This document shows, piece by piece, positions 16,167 to 25,251 of a stretch of 64,000 bases of DNA. The DNA comes from Oceanicaulis alexandrii DSM 11625 (GTDB lineage: Bacteria > Pseudomonadota > Alphaproteobacteria > Caulobacterales > Maricaulaceae), in contig NZ_ATUP01000001.1 in the NCBI RefSeq assembly GCF_000420265.1, positions 744,001 through 808,000 of the forward strand. Direction: 5' to 3'. Position 1 is the first letter of the stretch. Every line of letters starts with the position of its first letter. The notes beneath the pieces were generated by a model, which was given only the letters and a program-made list of their open reading frames with translations, ran no database searches and was not told where the DNA came from. The position numbers and the translations under genes are program-made.

Positions 16167-17231
16167 TCAGTCGTGGAGCACCGCGTCCACGCCGATCAGC
16201 TCCCAATCGTGCATCTGATCAAGATAGGCGTCGAAATACGCCTTGTGCGACGATCCAACGATCACCAGCACCCGCGCGCCCGGCTCATTGCCGGCGGCTT
16301 CGACGACATTGGCGGCCATGCGCAGACCGCGGGTCTGCCACCAGCTGACATACTGGCGCGCCACCGCATCATTGTCGGGTGTCGCGGCGGCCAGGCCGAA
16401 ATCGGCGTTGATCGTAGCCTGCTGATAGGCTGGGGCATTGATGAAGCGATACCCGGCGAGCACCCGCTCAGGCGAGCCCAGATAGGTCTGCGCCTCTTCA
16501 AACACGGCGTCCGTGTCCGGGTCGGATTGCGCCCAGACCGACTGGATCGTCGGCCCCAGCGTCTCAGGCGCATGGGCGTAGATGGAATCGGCGGTGTGAT
16601 CATCCATGGTCGCCAGCGAATTCAGCCCCAGGCGTGCGGCCAGCGCGACGCCGATGGCGTTATTCTCTCCGCGCGAACCGAGCATGGCGTTCAACTCGCC
16701 TGCCAGCGCCTCGGTCAGGTCGTCTGCAGCAATGCGGTCGCTCGGCTCAAGTTGCGCCCAGTGCAGGGCTGCGGACCAGGGCTCCCCTGCGCCATACAGC
16801 AGCAGCGCCAGCGCCCGGCGCTCCGATGCGCTCGGCGCGTCAGGAAAGTCCGCCAAACGGGCGCGCGCGGCGATGAAAGTCTCAGGCTGGCTCATCCCCA
16901 GCGCATCGAGCGCAGGCTGCGGGTCGCGGCAATAGGTGCCCGCGAGGCCTTCATAGAGCGCCGCATAGCGGCGCAGCTCGTCACAACCGCGCCCGCCAAT
17001 GGCTTCAATAGCGATGATGTCAGGCTCAAACGCCTCAAGCCGCGCGAGCACCAGATCGAGATCGCCGGGATTGAGCGCGCCCTCGGGCAATTGGTTGAGG
17101 TGCGCCGTGCCCAGCACCAGAACCCGCGTCGGCTCCCCGCCGAGGGGGTCCTGAACGCCTGAGAAATCAATCATCGGCTCGGCGGCCTGAGCAAGCGTCA
17201 GTGTGGTGAAAGCAGCAAGAGCTGTGAGCAT
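16167..17231 (-). CDS. DUF5694 family exported protein
   Basis: The 354-aa protein begins with a short signal peptide (MLTALAAFTTLTLAQAAE). It then has the DUF5694 pattern: RVLVLGTAHLNQLPEGALN near the N-terminus, EPDIIAIEAIGGRGCDEL, ENNAIGVALAARLGL, and VLVIVGSSHKAYFDAYLDQ near the C-terminus. The GT.H motif and the late GSSHK recall the TraB/GumN-like hydrolase fold, in which two GxxH motifs meet at a metal site, but no activity has been assigned that I know of. It appears monocistronic, with 70 nt to the small acidic gene upstream in orientation terms and a terminator region beyond its start. Confidence 0.7.
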   Translation of the reverse strand: MLTALAAFTTLTLAQAAEPMIDFSGVQDPLGGEPTRVLVLGTAHLNQLPEGALNPGDLDLVLARLEAFEPDIIAIEAIGGRGCDELRRYAALYEGLAGTYCRDPQPALDALGMSQPETFIAARARLADFPDAPSASERRALALLLYGAGEPWSAALHWAQLEPSDRIAADDLTEALAGELNAMLGSRGENNAIGVALAARLGLNSLATMDDHTADSIYAHAPETLGPTIQSVWAQSDPDTDAVFEEAQTYLGSPERVLAGYRFINAPAYQQATINADFGLAAATPDNDAVARQYVSWWQTRGLRMAANVVEAAGNEPGARVLVIVGSSHKAYFDAYLDQMHDWELIGVDAVLHD

Positions 17232-17336
17232 GGCGTCTATCCCCGTTAGCGATCTCGGATCAGGAAATGCCGCATCCCGTCCCCGTGGATGCAGCGCCAG
17301 CGTGACAGTTCATCGCCGAGAAGACGAGTTACAATT

Positions 17337-17366
17337 AAAAAGGCCGGGCGAAACGCCCGGCCTTTT
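17337..17366 (-). terminator. Terminator of the fatty acid degradation operon
   Basis: A perfect 13-bp stem AAAAGGCCGGGCG / CGCCCGGCCTTTT with loop AAA lies 22 nt past the fadB-like stop. The minus-strand tail is TTTTTAATT. It can act on either strand. Confidence 0.85.
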
Positions 17367-17387
17367 CAGTTCGGTCTGTAACCAGAC

Positions 17388-19580
17388 TTATGCAGCTTTC
17401 GCCGGGGCGAAGCGGCCGTAGAAGGTCTCGCCTTTGCCGGCCATGTCGCGCAGCAAAGCGGGCACTTCGAACGGCTTGCCGTATTTCGCTTTCAGCGCAT
17501 CGGCGCGTTCCACGAAGGCCTTGGCGCCGATGGTGTCGATGAAGCTCAGCACGCCGCCGGTATAGGGCGCAAAACCCCAGGCGAGGATGGAGCCGACATC
17601 GGCTTCGCGCGGGTCGGCAACGATCTCTTCTTCCATCGTCCGGGCCGCTTCGATGGCCTGGGCGTAGAGGATGCGATCCTTGATTTCCTGCACGTCGGGC
17701 TGCTCGTCGAGCAGCTTGCCGTTCGGGGCGAACTGATCGAGCTCGTCCCAGAGCTGCTTGCCTTCGTCGGTATAGACGTAGAAGCCCTTCTGGTTCTTGC
17801 GGCCATAGCGGCCCAGCTCGTACATCTTCTCGATGACTTCCGCGTTCGGGGTGTCTTCAAACGCGTCGCCAAGATCCTTCTTGGTCTGCTGAAGCACCTT
17901 GTAGCCCAGGTCGATGGCCACTTCGTCCTGCAGCGAGAGCGGGCCGACCGGCATGCCGGCCATCTTGGCGGCGTTCTCGATCAGGGCCGGCTTCACGCCT
18001 TCGGTCAGCATGTACATGCCCTGCTCGATGTAACGCATCACGCAGCGGTTGGCGTAGAAGCCGCGGGTGTCGGCGACGACGATCGGGGTCTTCTTGATCT
18101 TCGCCACGAAGTCCAGGCACATCGAGATGGCCCGGCCGCCGGTTTTCTCGCCCACGATCAGTTCGACCAGCATCATCTTCTCGACCGGCGAGAAGAAGTG
18201 CACGCCGATGAAGTTCTCCGGACGCGAGGAGGCCTCGGCCAGAGAAGAGATCGGAATGGTCGAGGTGTTCGAACCAAAGATCGCGTCTTTCGGCATGTGC
18301 TCTTCAGCCGCCTTGGTGATCTTGTGCTTGAGTTCGGAGTTTTCAAACACCGCCTCGACCACCAGATCGACGTCTTTCAGGAGCGAGTAATCGGTGGTCG
18401 CGGTGACGAGGTTCGTCTTCGCGTCCGCCGCTTCCTGAGTGAGCTTGCCGCGCTTGACGCCCTTGGCGAAGTGCGCCGCCACATGGGCTTTGCCCTTGTC
18501 CGCGCCTTCCTGGTTGACGTCGATCAGCACCACTTCGATGCCGGCCTGAGCCGACACGGTGGCGATGCCGGCGCCCATGAAGCCCGCGCCGATGACGGCG
18601 ACCTTCTTGATCTCGGCCTTCTGCTCACCCGCCGGACGGCGTGCGCCTTTTTCAAGCGCCTGCTTGGACAGGAAGAGCGAGCGGATCATGTTCCGGCTCT
18701 CGGGTCGCATCAGCAGCTTGGTGAAATAGCGGCTCTCGATGCGCAGGCCCGCGTCGATGGGAACCTGCAGGCCCTCATAGACGCACGACAGGATGTAACG
18801 CTGGGCCGGATAATTGCCGTAGGTTTCCTTCAGCAGCATCGGGGATGCGCCCATGAACACCTGAAGGCCGGCGGGATGGTAAGGGCCGCCGCCCGGGATC
18901 TTGAACTTGTCCTGATCCCAGGGCTGCTTGCCGCCCATCGGATCGGCTTTGACCAGTTCCTTGGCCTTGGCGACGATCTCGGCCACCGGCGCGATCTCGT
19001 TCACCACGCCTTGCTGCTTGGCTTTTTCAGCGTCGAGCTGTTTGCCCTGCAGCATGATCGGGGCTGCGTTCATCACGCCGATCAGGCGCGGCAGACGCTG
19101 GGTGCCGCCGCCGCCCGGCAGAACGCCGACGAGGGCTTCCGGCAGGCCCAGCTTGGCGCCCGTATCGGTCGCCATGACGCGGTAATGGCAGGCGAGCGTC
19201 ACTTCAAAGCCGCCGCCCAGCGCCAGACCATTGATGGCGGCTGCGATGGGCTTGCCGCAGGTTTCAAGATTGCGCAGGGACTGGTTGAGACGATAGGCGG
19301 TCTCAAACAGTTTCGCCTTGGCGTCCTCTTCGGACATGCCCTTGAGGTCGGCCATGCCGCCGCCCAGCTCGGACAGGTCGGCGCCGGCGCAGAAGGCTTT
19401 CTTGCCCGACGTGATGACCGCGCCCTTGATGGCGTCGTCAGAGCTGATTTTCTCGACGATCTGGCCCATCTCTTCCATGACGGAATTGGACAGAACGTTC
19501 ATGGAGACGTTGGGCGAGTCAAAGGTGATGAGCGCGATGCCGTCGCCGTCCACCTCGAATTTGAAATGCGTGTAGGTCAT
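17388..19580 (-). CDS. fadB: Multifunctional fatty acid oxidation protein (enoyl-CoA hydratase / 3-hydroxyacyl-CoA dehydrogenase)
   Basis: The 730-aa protein carries out the second and third steps of beta-oxidation. The N-terminal crotonase domain (about 1-290) has the oxyanion-hole segments KAFCAGADLSELGGG and ALGGGFEVTLACHYRV with the catalytic glutamate in LGLPEALVGVLPGGGG. The 3-hydroxyacyl-CoA dehydrogenase begins at about 330 with the NAD motif VAVIGAGFMGAGIA, and has SNTSTIPISSLAEA and the catalytic His region ENFIGVHFFSPVEKM. The C-terminal helical domain follows. Start ATG has AGGAG upstream. It is the last gene of the operon, with the thiolase two genes upstream. FadB and FadJ cannot be separated confidently; the name follows operon position with a thiolase. 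Confidence 0.92.
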   Translation of the reverse strand: MTYTHFKFEVDGDGIALITFDSPNVSMNVLSNSVMEEMGQIVEKISSDDAIKGAVITSGKKAFCAGADLSELGGGMADLKGMSEEDAKAKLFETAYRLNQSLRNLETCGKPIAAAINGLALGGGFEVTLACHYRVMATDTGAKLGLPEALVGVLPGGGGTQRLPRLIGVMNAAPIMLQGKQLDAEKAKQQGVVNEIAPVAEIVAKAKELVKADPMGGKQPWDQDKFKIPGGGPYHPAGLQVFMGASPMLLKETYGNYPAQRYILSCVYEGLQVPIDAGLRIESRYFTKLLMRPESRNMIRSLFLSKQALEKGARRPAGEQKAEIKKVAVIGAGFMGAGIATVSAQAGIEVVLIDVNQEGADKGKAHVAAHFAKGVKRGKLTQEAADAKTNLVTATTDYSLLKDVDLVVEAVFENSELKHKITKAAEEHMPKDAIFGSNTSTIPISSLAEASSRPENFIGVHFFSPVEKMMLVELIVGEKTGGRAISMCLDFVAKIKKTPIVVADTRGFYANRCVMRYIEQGMYMLTEGVKPALIENAAKMAGMPVGPLSLQDEVAIDLGYKVLQQTKKDLGDAFEDTPNAEVIEKMYELGRYGRKNQKGFYVYTDEGKQLWDELDQFAPNGKLLDEQPDVQEIKDRILYAQAIEAARTMEEEIVADPREADVGSILAWGFAPYTGGVLSFIDTIGAKAFVERADALKAKYGKPFEVPALLRDMAGKGETFYGRFAPAKAA

Positions 19581-19583
19581 GCT

Positions 19584-19847
19584 TCAAATCTCCTGATCAG
19601 GGTTCGTCTGATCGGTTGTGTCGTTTTGCTTGTTCAGCAGAGCTGTTCCGATAGCGACAGAGAACGGCAAACCGACGCCGGGTCCGAACGCGAGGCCTAG
19701 CCCCACGCCCAGAAGCGGGTTGTCCAGCGAGACGCCGAAGGCGACGCCGAGGGAAATCCCCAGCGCTGCGCCAATGGCCAGCCCGAACGGCAAGCCCTTG
19801 AGCAAGGCGTTCTGGCTGTCAGCCGGTTTGCTGTTCGCTTCAGCCAT
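19584..19847 (-). CDS. Small glycine-rich membrane protein, 87 aa
   Basis: The product has a polar N-terminus ([17 protein letters not shown]), then two hydrophobic, glycine-spaced stretches ([23 protein letters not shown] and [23 protein letters not shown]) and a polar tail. The regular G-x-x-x-G spacing resembles glycine-zipper membrane proteins that oligomerise. No named family is recognised. It fits tightly between the thiolase and the fadB-like gene (4 nt and 3 nt gaps), so it is translated with the beta-oxidation enzymes. A role in fatty-acid uptake or in membrane docking of the complex is possible but unsupported. Confidence 0.6.
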   Translation of the reverse strand: MAEANSKPADSQNALLKGLPFGLAIGAALGISLGVAFGVSLDNPLLGVGLGLAFGPGVGLPFSVAIGTALLNKQNDTTDQTNPDQEI

Positions 19848-19851
19848 CAGA

Positions 19852-21060
19852 TCAGACCAGCTCGATGATGGTCGCGGTGCCCATGCCGCCGCCGACGCAG
19901 AGCGTGGCGAGGCCGGTGGACTTGCCGGTGCGTTCCAGTTCGTCGAGCACGGTGCCGAGGATCATCGCGCCGGTGGCGCCCAGCGGGTGGCCCATGGCGA
20001 TGGCGCCGCCATTGACGTTGGTCTTGGAGTGATCCACGCCCAGATCTTCCATGAAGCGCAGCACGACCGAGGCGAACGCCTCGTTCATCTCAAACAGATC
20101 AATGTCGGACGGGCTCATGCCGGCTTTCTTCAGCGCTTTGCGCGCAGACGGCGCGGGGCCGGTCAGCATGATGGTCGGCTCGGAGCCGGTGGACGCCATG
20201 GCGCGGATGCGGGCGCGCGGCTTGAGGCCGAGCTTCTCGCCCATTTCCTTGGAGCCTACGAGGATGGCGGCGGCGCCGTCCACGATGCCCGAGGAGTTGC
20301 CCGCATGGTGGACGAAGTTGATCTTCTCCACATCAGGGTATTTCTGCATCGCGACCTTATCGAGGCCCACAAACGCCGACAGATCCTTGAAGGACGGCTT
20401 CAGGCTCGCCAGCGACTGCATGTCGGTGCCGGGGCGCATATGCTCGTCATGGTCAAGCTGGACGAGGCCGAGCTGGTTCTTCACCGGCACGACGGACTTG
20501 TCGAAGCGGCGCTCTTTCCAGGCCTTCTCGGCGCGGTTCTGGGATTCGATCGCATAGGCGTCCACGTCATCGCGCGAATAGCCGTACTTGGTGGCGATCA
20601 GGTCCGCGGACACGCCCTGGGGCACGAAGTAATGGTCAAACGCCATTTCCGGATCGACCGCCATGGCGCCGCCGTCTGAACCCATGGGCACGCGCGACAT
20701 GGCTTCCACGCCGCCGCCAATGGCCAGATCGGCTTCGCCGGACATGACTTTCGCCGCAGCCAGGTTCACGGCTTCCAGGCCCGAGGCGCAGAAGCGGTTG
20801 ACCTGAAAGCCCGAGGCGGTCTCGGCATAGTTCGCGTTCAGCGCGGCGGCGCGGGCGATATCAGCGCCCTGCTCGCCCACCGGCGACACGCAGCCCAGCA
20901 CCACGTCGTCGATGAAAGACGTGTCGAGATTGTTGCGATCACGGATCGCTTGAAGCTGCTGGGTGGCGAGCTGCAGCGCAGTGATTTCGTGCAGCGAGCC
21001 GTTTTTCTTGCCTTTGCCGCGCGGTGTCCGCGTAGCGTCATAAATATAAGCGTCAGTCAT
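19852..21060 (-). CDS. fadA: Acetyl-CoA acyltransferase (thiolase, FadA type)
   Basis: The 402-aa enzyme performs the thiolytic last step of beta-oxidation. The nucleophilic cysteine is C91 in [14 protein letters not shown], the base histidine is in [15 protein letters not shown], and the second catalytic cysteine is in [10 protein letters not shown]. Length and motifs agree with the complete family. The ATG at 21058-21060 has GGGAGGA upstream and overlaps the lipoprotein gene by 8 nt. It belongs to the operon with the fadB-like gene. Biosynthetic and degradative thiolases look alike; the operon context favours degradation. Confidence 0.9.
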   Translation of the reverse strand: MTDAYIYDATRTPRGKGKKNGSLHEITALQLATQQLQAIRDRNNLDTSFIDDVVLGCVSPVGEQGADIARAAALNANYAETASGFQVNRFCASGLEAVNLAAAKVMSGEADLAIGGGVEAMSRVPMGSDGGAMAVDPEMAFDHYFVPQGVSADLIATKYGYSRDDVDAYAIESQNRAEKAWKERRFDKSVVPVKNQLGLVQLDHDEHMRPGTDMQSLASLKPSFKDLSAFVGLDKVAMQKYPDVEKINFVHHAGNSSGIVDGAAAILVGSKEMGEKLGLKPRARIRAMASTGSEPTIMLTGPAPSARKALKKAGMSPSDIDLFEMNEAFASVVLRFMEDLGVDHSKTNVNGGAIAMGHPLGATGAMILGTVLDELERTGKSTGLATLCVGGGMGTATIIELV

Positions 21061-21478
21061 AAAGGGATCCTCCCTGGGTTGAGGCGTGCGCCGCGCCGCA
21101 GGCGTGGCGTATCCATTCGTAATGCCCGTCCGACACGCTGATGGTGTCTTCGCTGACGAGCGTGAGCATGTGCGTATTGTCCGCCATCAACTGGCCTTCT
21201 GCCTGGCAGCGGGTGCGCACGGCGATCATGTCGCCGTCCCGGTTCAGGTTGAGGACCTCGCAAGAGCGCTCGTAGAGTTCGAGCGCATCGGGCGAGAGGC
21301 GGAACATCCCCTCCTCCGGGCAAGAGGCGTCAAGGCCCCATAGTCCGGAGAAGGTCTGTTCGAAATAGGCGCGGACCGGAGACGGCTCAGACATAGCCGC
21401 TTCCGATTCCGCCGTGTCCGGCGTGCAGGCGGCGAGCACAAAGCTCGCTGCGCAGAGTATGACACGCCGTTTGATCAT
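21053..21478 (-). CDS. Small lipoprotein inside the beta-oxidation operon
   Basis: The 141-aa product has a lipoprotein signal ([15 protein letters not shown], lipobox cysteine at about residue 18) and then an acidic body with four cysteines (ASCPEEG, RSCEVLN, TRCQAEG, RHACGAA), probably forming two disulfides in the periplasm. The segment [16 protein letters not shown] near the end resembles the final strand of small beta-barrel domains. I know no family for it. It starts directly after the acyl-CoA dehydrogenase stop codon and its 3' end overlaps the thiolase start, so it is an integral operon member. Confidence 0.65.
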   Translation of the reverse strand: MIKRRVILCAASFVLAACTPDTAESEAAMSEPSPVRAYFEQTFSGLWGLDASCPEEGMFRLSPDALELYERSCEVLNLNRDGDMIAVRTRCQAEGQLMADNTHMLTLVSEDTISVSDGHYEWIRHACGAAHASTQGGSLYD

Positions 21479-22645
21479 CTACAGCGTCCGCGCGATCAGC
21501 AGCTTCATGATCTCGTTGGTGCCGCCATAGATTCGCTGCACCCGCGAGTCCCGCCACATGCGGGCGATGGGATACTCGTTCATGAAGCCGTAGCCGCCAT
21601 GCAGCTGCACGCATTCGTCAATCAGCTCGCACTGGATGTCGGTCGTCCAGTACTTCGCCATGGACGCTGTCGCGGCGTCCAGCTGGCCCTTGATCAGAAG
21701 ATCAGAGCAATGCTGGACGAACACTTCAGCTATAGTCGCCTTGGTCTTGAGCTCCGCAAGTTTGAACTGGGTGTTCTGAAAACCGATCACCGGCTTGCCA
21801 AACGCCTGGCGCTCCTTGACGTAAGTGATCGTCTCATGAAGCGCGCGCTTCATCATGCCCACGGCCTGAACGCCGATCTGAAGGCGTTCCTGGGGCAATT
21901 GCTCCATCAGCTGGAAGAAGCCCTGGCCCTCTTCTTCACCGAGCAGCGCTTCGGCGGGGACTTTCATGTCCTCAAAGAACAGCTCGGCGGTGTCCTGGGA
22001 CTTCATGCCGACCTTGTCGAGATTGCGACCGCGGCGGAAGCCTTCCAACCCGTCGGTCTCAACCAGGAAGAGCGAGGTGCCCTTGGCGCCGCCCTTGGGA
22101 TCGGTCTTGGCGACCACGACGATGAAGTTCGCCATGCCGCCATTGGTGATGAAGGTCTTCGAGCCGTTGATCTTGTAGCCATTGCCGTCTTTGACGGCAT
22201 TGGTCTTGATGCCCTGAAGGTCAGAGCCGGCGCCCGGCTCGGTCATCGCGATCGCGCCGACATACTCGCCCGAGATGAGTTTGGGCAGCAGGCGTTTTTT
22301 CTGCTCTTCCGTGCCGTAATGCCAGACATAGGGCGCGACGATGGAATTGTGCAGGCTGGCGCCCCAGCCATCCACGCCCATCTCGGCGACGGCCATGTGG
22401 AAGGCGTAGTCATGGCGCCAGTCGCCGCCCGCGCCGCCGAACTCCTCAGGAGCCGCTGGGCACAGAAGACCGCTTTCGCCGGCCTTGGTCCAGACATCGC
22501 GATCCACCGAGCCTTCTTTCTCCCAGCGATCGCCATGGGGCAGGCATTCTTTTTCAATGAAACCGCGCACGGCCCCGTCGAAAATATTCACGTCTTCCTG
22601 GTCCAGCCATTCCGGCTTTGGCACGTTTAAAACTTGCGCCGTCAT
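21479..22645 (-). CDS. Acyl-CoA dehydrogenase
   Basis: The 388-aa flavoenzyme catalyses the first, alpha-beta dehydrogenation of an acyl-CoA. It shows the FAD and substrate motifs AIAMTEPGAGSDLQGIKT and GSKTFITNGGMANFIVVVAKT, the middle segment DKVGMKSQDTAELFFED, and the C-terminal signature CVQLHGGYGFMNEYPIARMWRDSRVQRIYGGTNEI in which the catalytic base and flavin contacts lie. The start is the ATG at 22643-22645 with GGGAGGA upstream; longer readings extend into the previous terminator. The motifs resemble long- or branched-chain dehydrogenases, but chain length cannot be read from sequence. Confidence 0.9.
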   Translation of the reverse strand: MTAQVLNVPKPEWLDQEDVNIFDGAVRGFIEKECLPHGDRWEKEGSVDRDVWTKAGESGLLCPAAPEEFGGAGGDWRHDYAFHMAVAEMGVDGWGASLHNSIVAPYVWHYGTEEQKKRLLPKLISGEYVGAIAMTEPGAGSDLQGIKTNAVKDGNGYKINGSKTFITNGGMANFIVVVAKTDPKGGAKGTSLFLVETDGLEGFRRGRNLDKVGMKSQDTAELFFEDMKVPAEALLGEEEGQGFFQLMEQLPQERLQIGVQAVGMMKRALHETITYVKERQAFGKPVIGFQNTQFKLAELKTKATIAEVFVQHCSDLLIKGQLDAATASMAKYWTTDIQCELIDECVQLHGGYGFMNEYPIARMWRDSRVQRIYGGTNEIMKLLIARTL

Positions 22646-22676
22646 TAGTGTCTTCCTCCCAAATTCATTATTGCGG

Positions 22677-22708
22677 AAAAGCCCCCCGCTCTCAGAACGA
22701 GGGGCTTT
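22677..22708 (-). terminator. Hairpin between the two acyl-CoA dehydrogenase genes
   Basis: AAAGCCCC / GGGGCTTT arms enclose a 15-nt loop region, and the minus-strand tail is TTTTCC. It lies 12 nt past the stop of the upstream gene and would separate the larger dehydrogenase from the downstream operon, at least in part. Confidence 0.65.
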
Positions 22709-22719
22709 CACGATCAGTC

Positions 22720-24501
22720 TCAGAACGCTTCGGCTTCCAGCGTCATCATGGTCTCGGCGCCGGTTTCGATCCGGGCCAGATGCGCGTCCGCCTGGGGCAG
22801 CCAGCGCTCGACGAAGTATTTCGCCGTGACCAGCTTGGTGGCGTAGATCGGGTCGTTGTCGCCCTTCTTGGCGGCGGCCACTTTCGCCATTTTCGCCCAC
22901 ATATAGGCAAAGCAGGTCAGACCGAAGAGATGCATGTAATCGGTCGAGGCCGCACCGGCGTTGTCGAAGTTCTCAAGACCTTTTTCGACCAGCCAGTTGG
23001 TGGCTTTCTGCAGCTTGGCTTTCACGTCCGCCAGGCCGTCCACATAGAGCTTCAGATCCGCGTCGCCCTGGTTCTCGGCGATGAACTCGTCCAGCTCGCC
23101 AAAGAAGGTGTTGATCGGACGCATGCCGGCCATCGCCAGTTTGCGGCCCACCAGGTCAAGCGCCTGAACGCCGTTGGTGCCTTCATAGATCAAGGTGATG
23201 CGCGCATCGCGCAGCAGCTGTTCGATGCCCCATTCGCGGGTGAAGCCTGAACCGCCATGAACCTGCAAGCCGGTGGAGACGCTGTCATAGCCCTTGTCGG
23301 TCAGGTAGCCCTTCACGATCGGGGTAAGCAGCGCCATGTAGTCGCCCGCTTTTTCGCGGAGGGCTTCATCCTCGGCCTTGTGCTCGAGATCGCCTTGCAG
23401 CGCGGTCCAGTAGGTGAAGGCGCGAGCGCCTTCGACAAACACTTTCTGATCCATCAGCATACGGCGCACATCGGGGTGCACGATGATCGGGTCGGCAGGA
23501 CCGTCGGGGTTTTTCGGCCCGGTCAGGGAGCGGCCCTGGATGCGGTCTTTCGCAAATGCGAGCGAGTACTGGTAGGCGGTCTCCGCCAGGCCCAGCCCCT
23601 GCAGGCCCACGCCCAGACGCGCCTCATTCATCATGACGAACATGATTTTGAGGCCCTTGTTCTCTTCACCCACGAGCCAACCCTTGGCCTCGTCATAGTT
23701 CATGACGCAGGTGGCGTTGCCGTGAATGCCCATTTTCTCTTCCAGGCCGCCGCACTGAAGCGTGTTGCGCTCGCCCGGATTGCCGTCCGCGTCCGGCAGG
23801 TATTTCGGCACCACGAACAGCGAGATGCCTTTCACGCCCTGCGGCGCGCCTTCAACACGCGCCAGCACCAGGTGAACGATATTGCCGCTCATCTCGTGCT
23901 CGCCGGCGGAGATCCAGATCTTCTGGCCGGAAATCTTGTAGCTGCCGTCGCCGTTCGGAACCGCCTTGGTGCGCAGTAGACCCAGATCAGTGCCGCAATG
24001 CGGCTCTGTCAGGTTCATGGTGCCCGACCACTCGCCGGAGAACATCTTGGGCAGGTAGAGCTCTTTCTGCTCCTGGCTGCCGCCCACCAGCAGGGCTTGC
24101 GCCGCGCCGTTGGTCAGGCCCGGATACATGCCGAACGCCATGTTGCAGCTGGTCACCATCTCGTTGAAGGCGAGGTTGAGGTAATGCGGCAGAGCCTGAC
24201 CACCGAATTCGGCGGGCGCGGACAGCGCGGTCCAGCCTGCTTCGGTCATCTGGTCATAGGCGCCCTTGAAGCCGGTCGGCGTGGTGACCACGCCGTCTTT
24301 CAAGGAGCAACCTTCATGGTCGCCCACCTTGTTGAGCGGATGCAGCACGCCTTCGCAGAACTTGCCGCCCTCTTCCAGGATGGCGTTGACGATGTCCTCG
24401 GACGCGTCCGCGAAGCCGGGGATGTCATTGTATTGCTGGACGTTGAGCAGCTCGTTCAGGACGAACTTCTGATCGCGATTTGGGGCCTTGTAATCGGGCA
24501 T
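22720..24501 (-). CDS. Acyl-CoA dehydrogenase with C-terminal extension (DmdC/AidB-like branch)
   Basis: The 593-aa protein is longer than standard acyl-CoA dehydrogenases because of a helical C-terminal domain of about 130 residues. It opens with PDYKAPNRDQKFVLNELLNV, typical of this subgroup, and has GTMNLTEPHCGTDLGLLRT, KISGQKIWISAGEHEM, EEKMGIHGNATCVMNYD and the signature QVHGGSGFTREWGIEQLLRDARITLIYEGTNG. The subgroup includes DmdC, the methylmercaptopropionyl-CoA dehydrogenase of DMSP demethylation, as well as general fatty acyl-CoA enzymes; the sequence alone does not decide. No dmdA, dmdB or dmdD is present here, so a fatty-acid role is more likely. GGAG precedes the ATG. Confidence 0.88.
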   Translation of the reverse strand: MPDYKAPNRDQKFVLNELLNVQQYNDIPGFADASEDIVNAILEEGGKFCEGVLHPLNKVGDHEGCSLKDGVVTTPTGFKGAYDQMTEAGWTALSAPAEFGGQALPHYLNLAFNEMVTSCNMAFGMYPGLTNGAAQALLVGGSQEQKELYLPKMFSGEWSGTMNLTEPHCGTDLGLLRTKAVPNGDGSYKISGQKIWISAGEHEMSGNIVHLVLARVEGAPQGVKGISLFVVPKYLPDADGNPGERNTLQCGGLEEKMGIHGNATCVMNYDEAKGWLVGEENKGLKIMFVMMNEARLGVGLQGLGLAETAYQYSLAFAKDRIQGRSLTGPKNPDGPADPIIVHPDVRRMLMDQKVFVEGARAFTYWTALQGDLEHKAEDEALREKAGDYMALLTPIVKGYLTDKGYDSVSTGLQVHGGSGFTREWGIEQLLRDARITLIYEGTNGVQALDLVGRKLAMAGMRPINTFFGELDEFIAENQGDADLKLYVDGLADVKAKLQKATNWLVEKGLENFDNAGAASTDYMHLFGLTCFAYMWAKMAKVAAAKKGDNDPIYATKLVTAKYFVERWLPQADAHLARIETGAETMMTLEAEAF

Positions 24502-24595
24502 TTGAACCGTCTCCGTAGGGAACGAGGGGGTTATGGGTATGGGGCCATGTCGGCCGGTGCGCGTCGAGTCCTGTCACGGCCTCTTCGCGAAAGCG

Positions 24596-25087
24596 TCATG
24601 TGGGATCATCGGGCGAATGCCCGGACCATTGGGTCAGTCGTGCGGACGCCAGCGCTTCAAACGCGGCGGCGCGCCGCTTGATGTCTTCAGAAGGCTCTCG
24701 ATCCGCCAGGCGTTCTTCCAGCCAGGCGCAGCCCGCATTCAATTCCGCCAGCGCATCTTCAATATCATTGCGCTGCTGTTCAAGCGCGGCGATACGGGCG
24801 CGAAAACGCCCCAGATTACGCGACAAGGTCTCGTGCGAGCGGGTGGCCAACGCCTCGAGATCGAGCATTTCGCCGATTTCCTCGAGAGAGAAACCGACCC
24901 GGCGACCCCGCAGGATCAAGGACAGACGCGCCACATCACCGGCCGTATACCAACGCGACCCGCCCCGGCGCTTGGGATTGAGCAAGCCTTTCTGCTCGTA
25001 AAAGCGCAAGGTGCGAGGCGTGACATCAAACTTCTCCGCGATCTCGCGGATGGAAAGATCAGCCTCAGGGATTGCAGCATGAGTCAT
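24596..25087 (-). CDS. MerR-family regulator of acyl-CoA degradation (LiuR-like)
   Basis: The 163-aa protein has an N-terminal MerR helix-turn-helix (LSIREIAEKFDVTPRTLRFYEQKGLLNPKRRGGSRWY) with wing residues RLSLILRGRRVGFSLEEI, then a coiled-coil (about 85-135). There is no cysteine metal site at the C-terminus. LILRGKRLGFSL-like wording marks the LiuR-type regulators, which control leucine and fatty acid degradation genes. Here it precedes the acyl-CoA dehydrogenases, as LiuR genes commonly do. The ATG at 25085-25087 lacks a clear ribosome binding site and sits 7 nt from a -10-like TACACT, so translation may be leaderless. The perfect dyad upstream is its probable operator. Confidence 0.8.
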   Translation of the reverse strand: MTHAAIPEADLSIREIAEKFDVTPRTLRFYEQKGLLNPKRRGGSRWYTAGDVARLSLILRGRRVGFSLEEIGEMLDLEALATRSHETLSRNLGRFRARIAALEQQRNDIEDALAELNAGCAWLEERLADREPSEDIKRRAAAFEALASARLTQWSGHSPDDPT

Positions 25088-25094
25088 GGCGATG

Positions 25095-25130
25095 AGTGTA
25101 TGCCGCTTGACGTGAACGTCAACGTCAATC
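25095..25130 (-). promoter_or_regulatory. Promoter and palindromic operator of the MerR gene
   Basis: Read on the minus strand: a 7-2-7 perfect palindrome TTGACGTTCACGTCAA (25107-25122), whose left arm doubles as a -35 box (TTGACG), then a 16-nt spacer and TACACT (25095-25100) as -10. A further TTGACG copy (25122-25127) precedes it. LiuR-type regulators bind TT-ACGT-N2-ACGT-AA style dyads, so autoregulation is likely. The start codon begins 7 nt after the -10. Confidence 0.6.
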
Positions 25131-25251
25131 TGTTGGCTTCGATGTGACACTCTCAACCTTGTCTCATAGACGCCTTGACCGCGCCGCATTCCTCGATTGA
25201 TTTGGCGCTTAACTGAAACAGACTCGCCGAAGCCTCGGCCAAGGATTTGCA

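Noticed and set aside
18198-19700. 500-codon open frame on the plus strand opposite the fadB-like gene
   Set aside because: It is the antisense shadow of a well-supported gene in GC-rich DNA; composition (His, Gln, Asp, Val rich) and lack of motifs are typical of such shadows.
19618-20679. 353-codon plus-strand frame over the thiolase gene
   Set aside because: Antisense to fadA with no motif or ribosome binding site.
21599-22630. 343-codon plus-strand frame opposite an acyl-CoA dehydrogenase
   Set aside because: Shadow of a gene with full family motifs.
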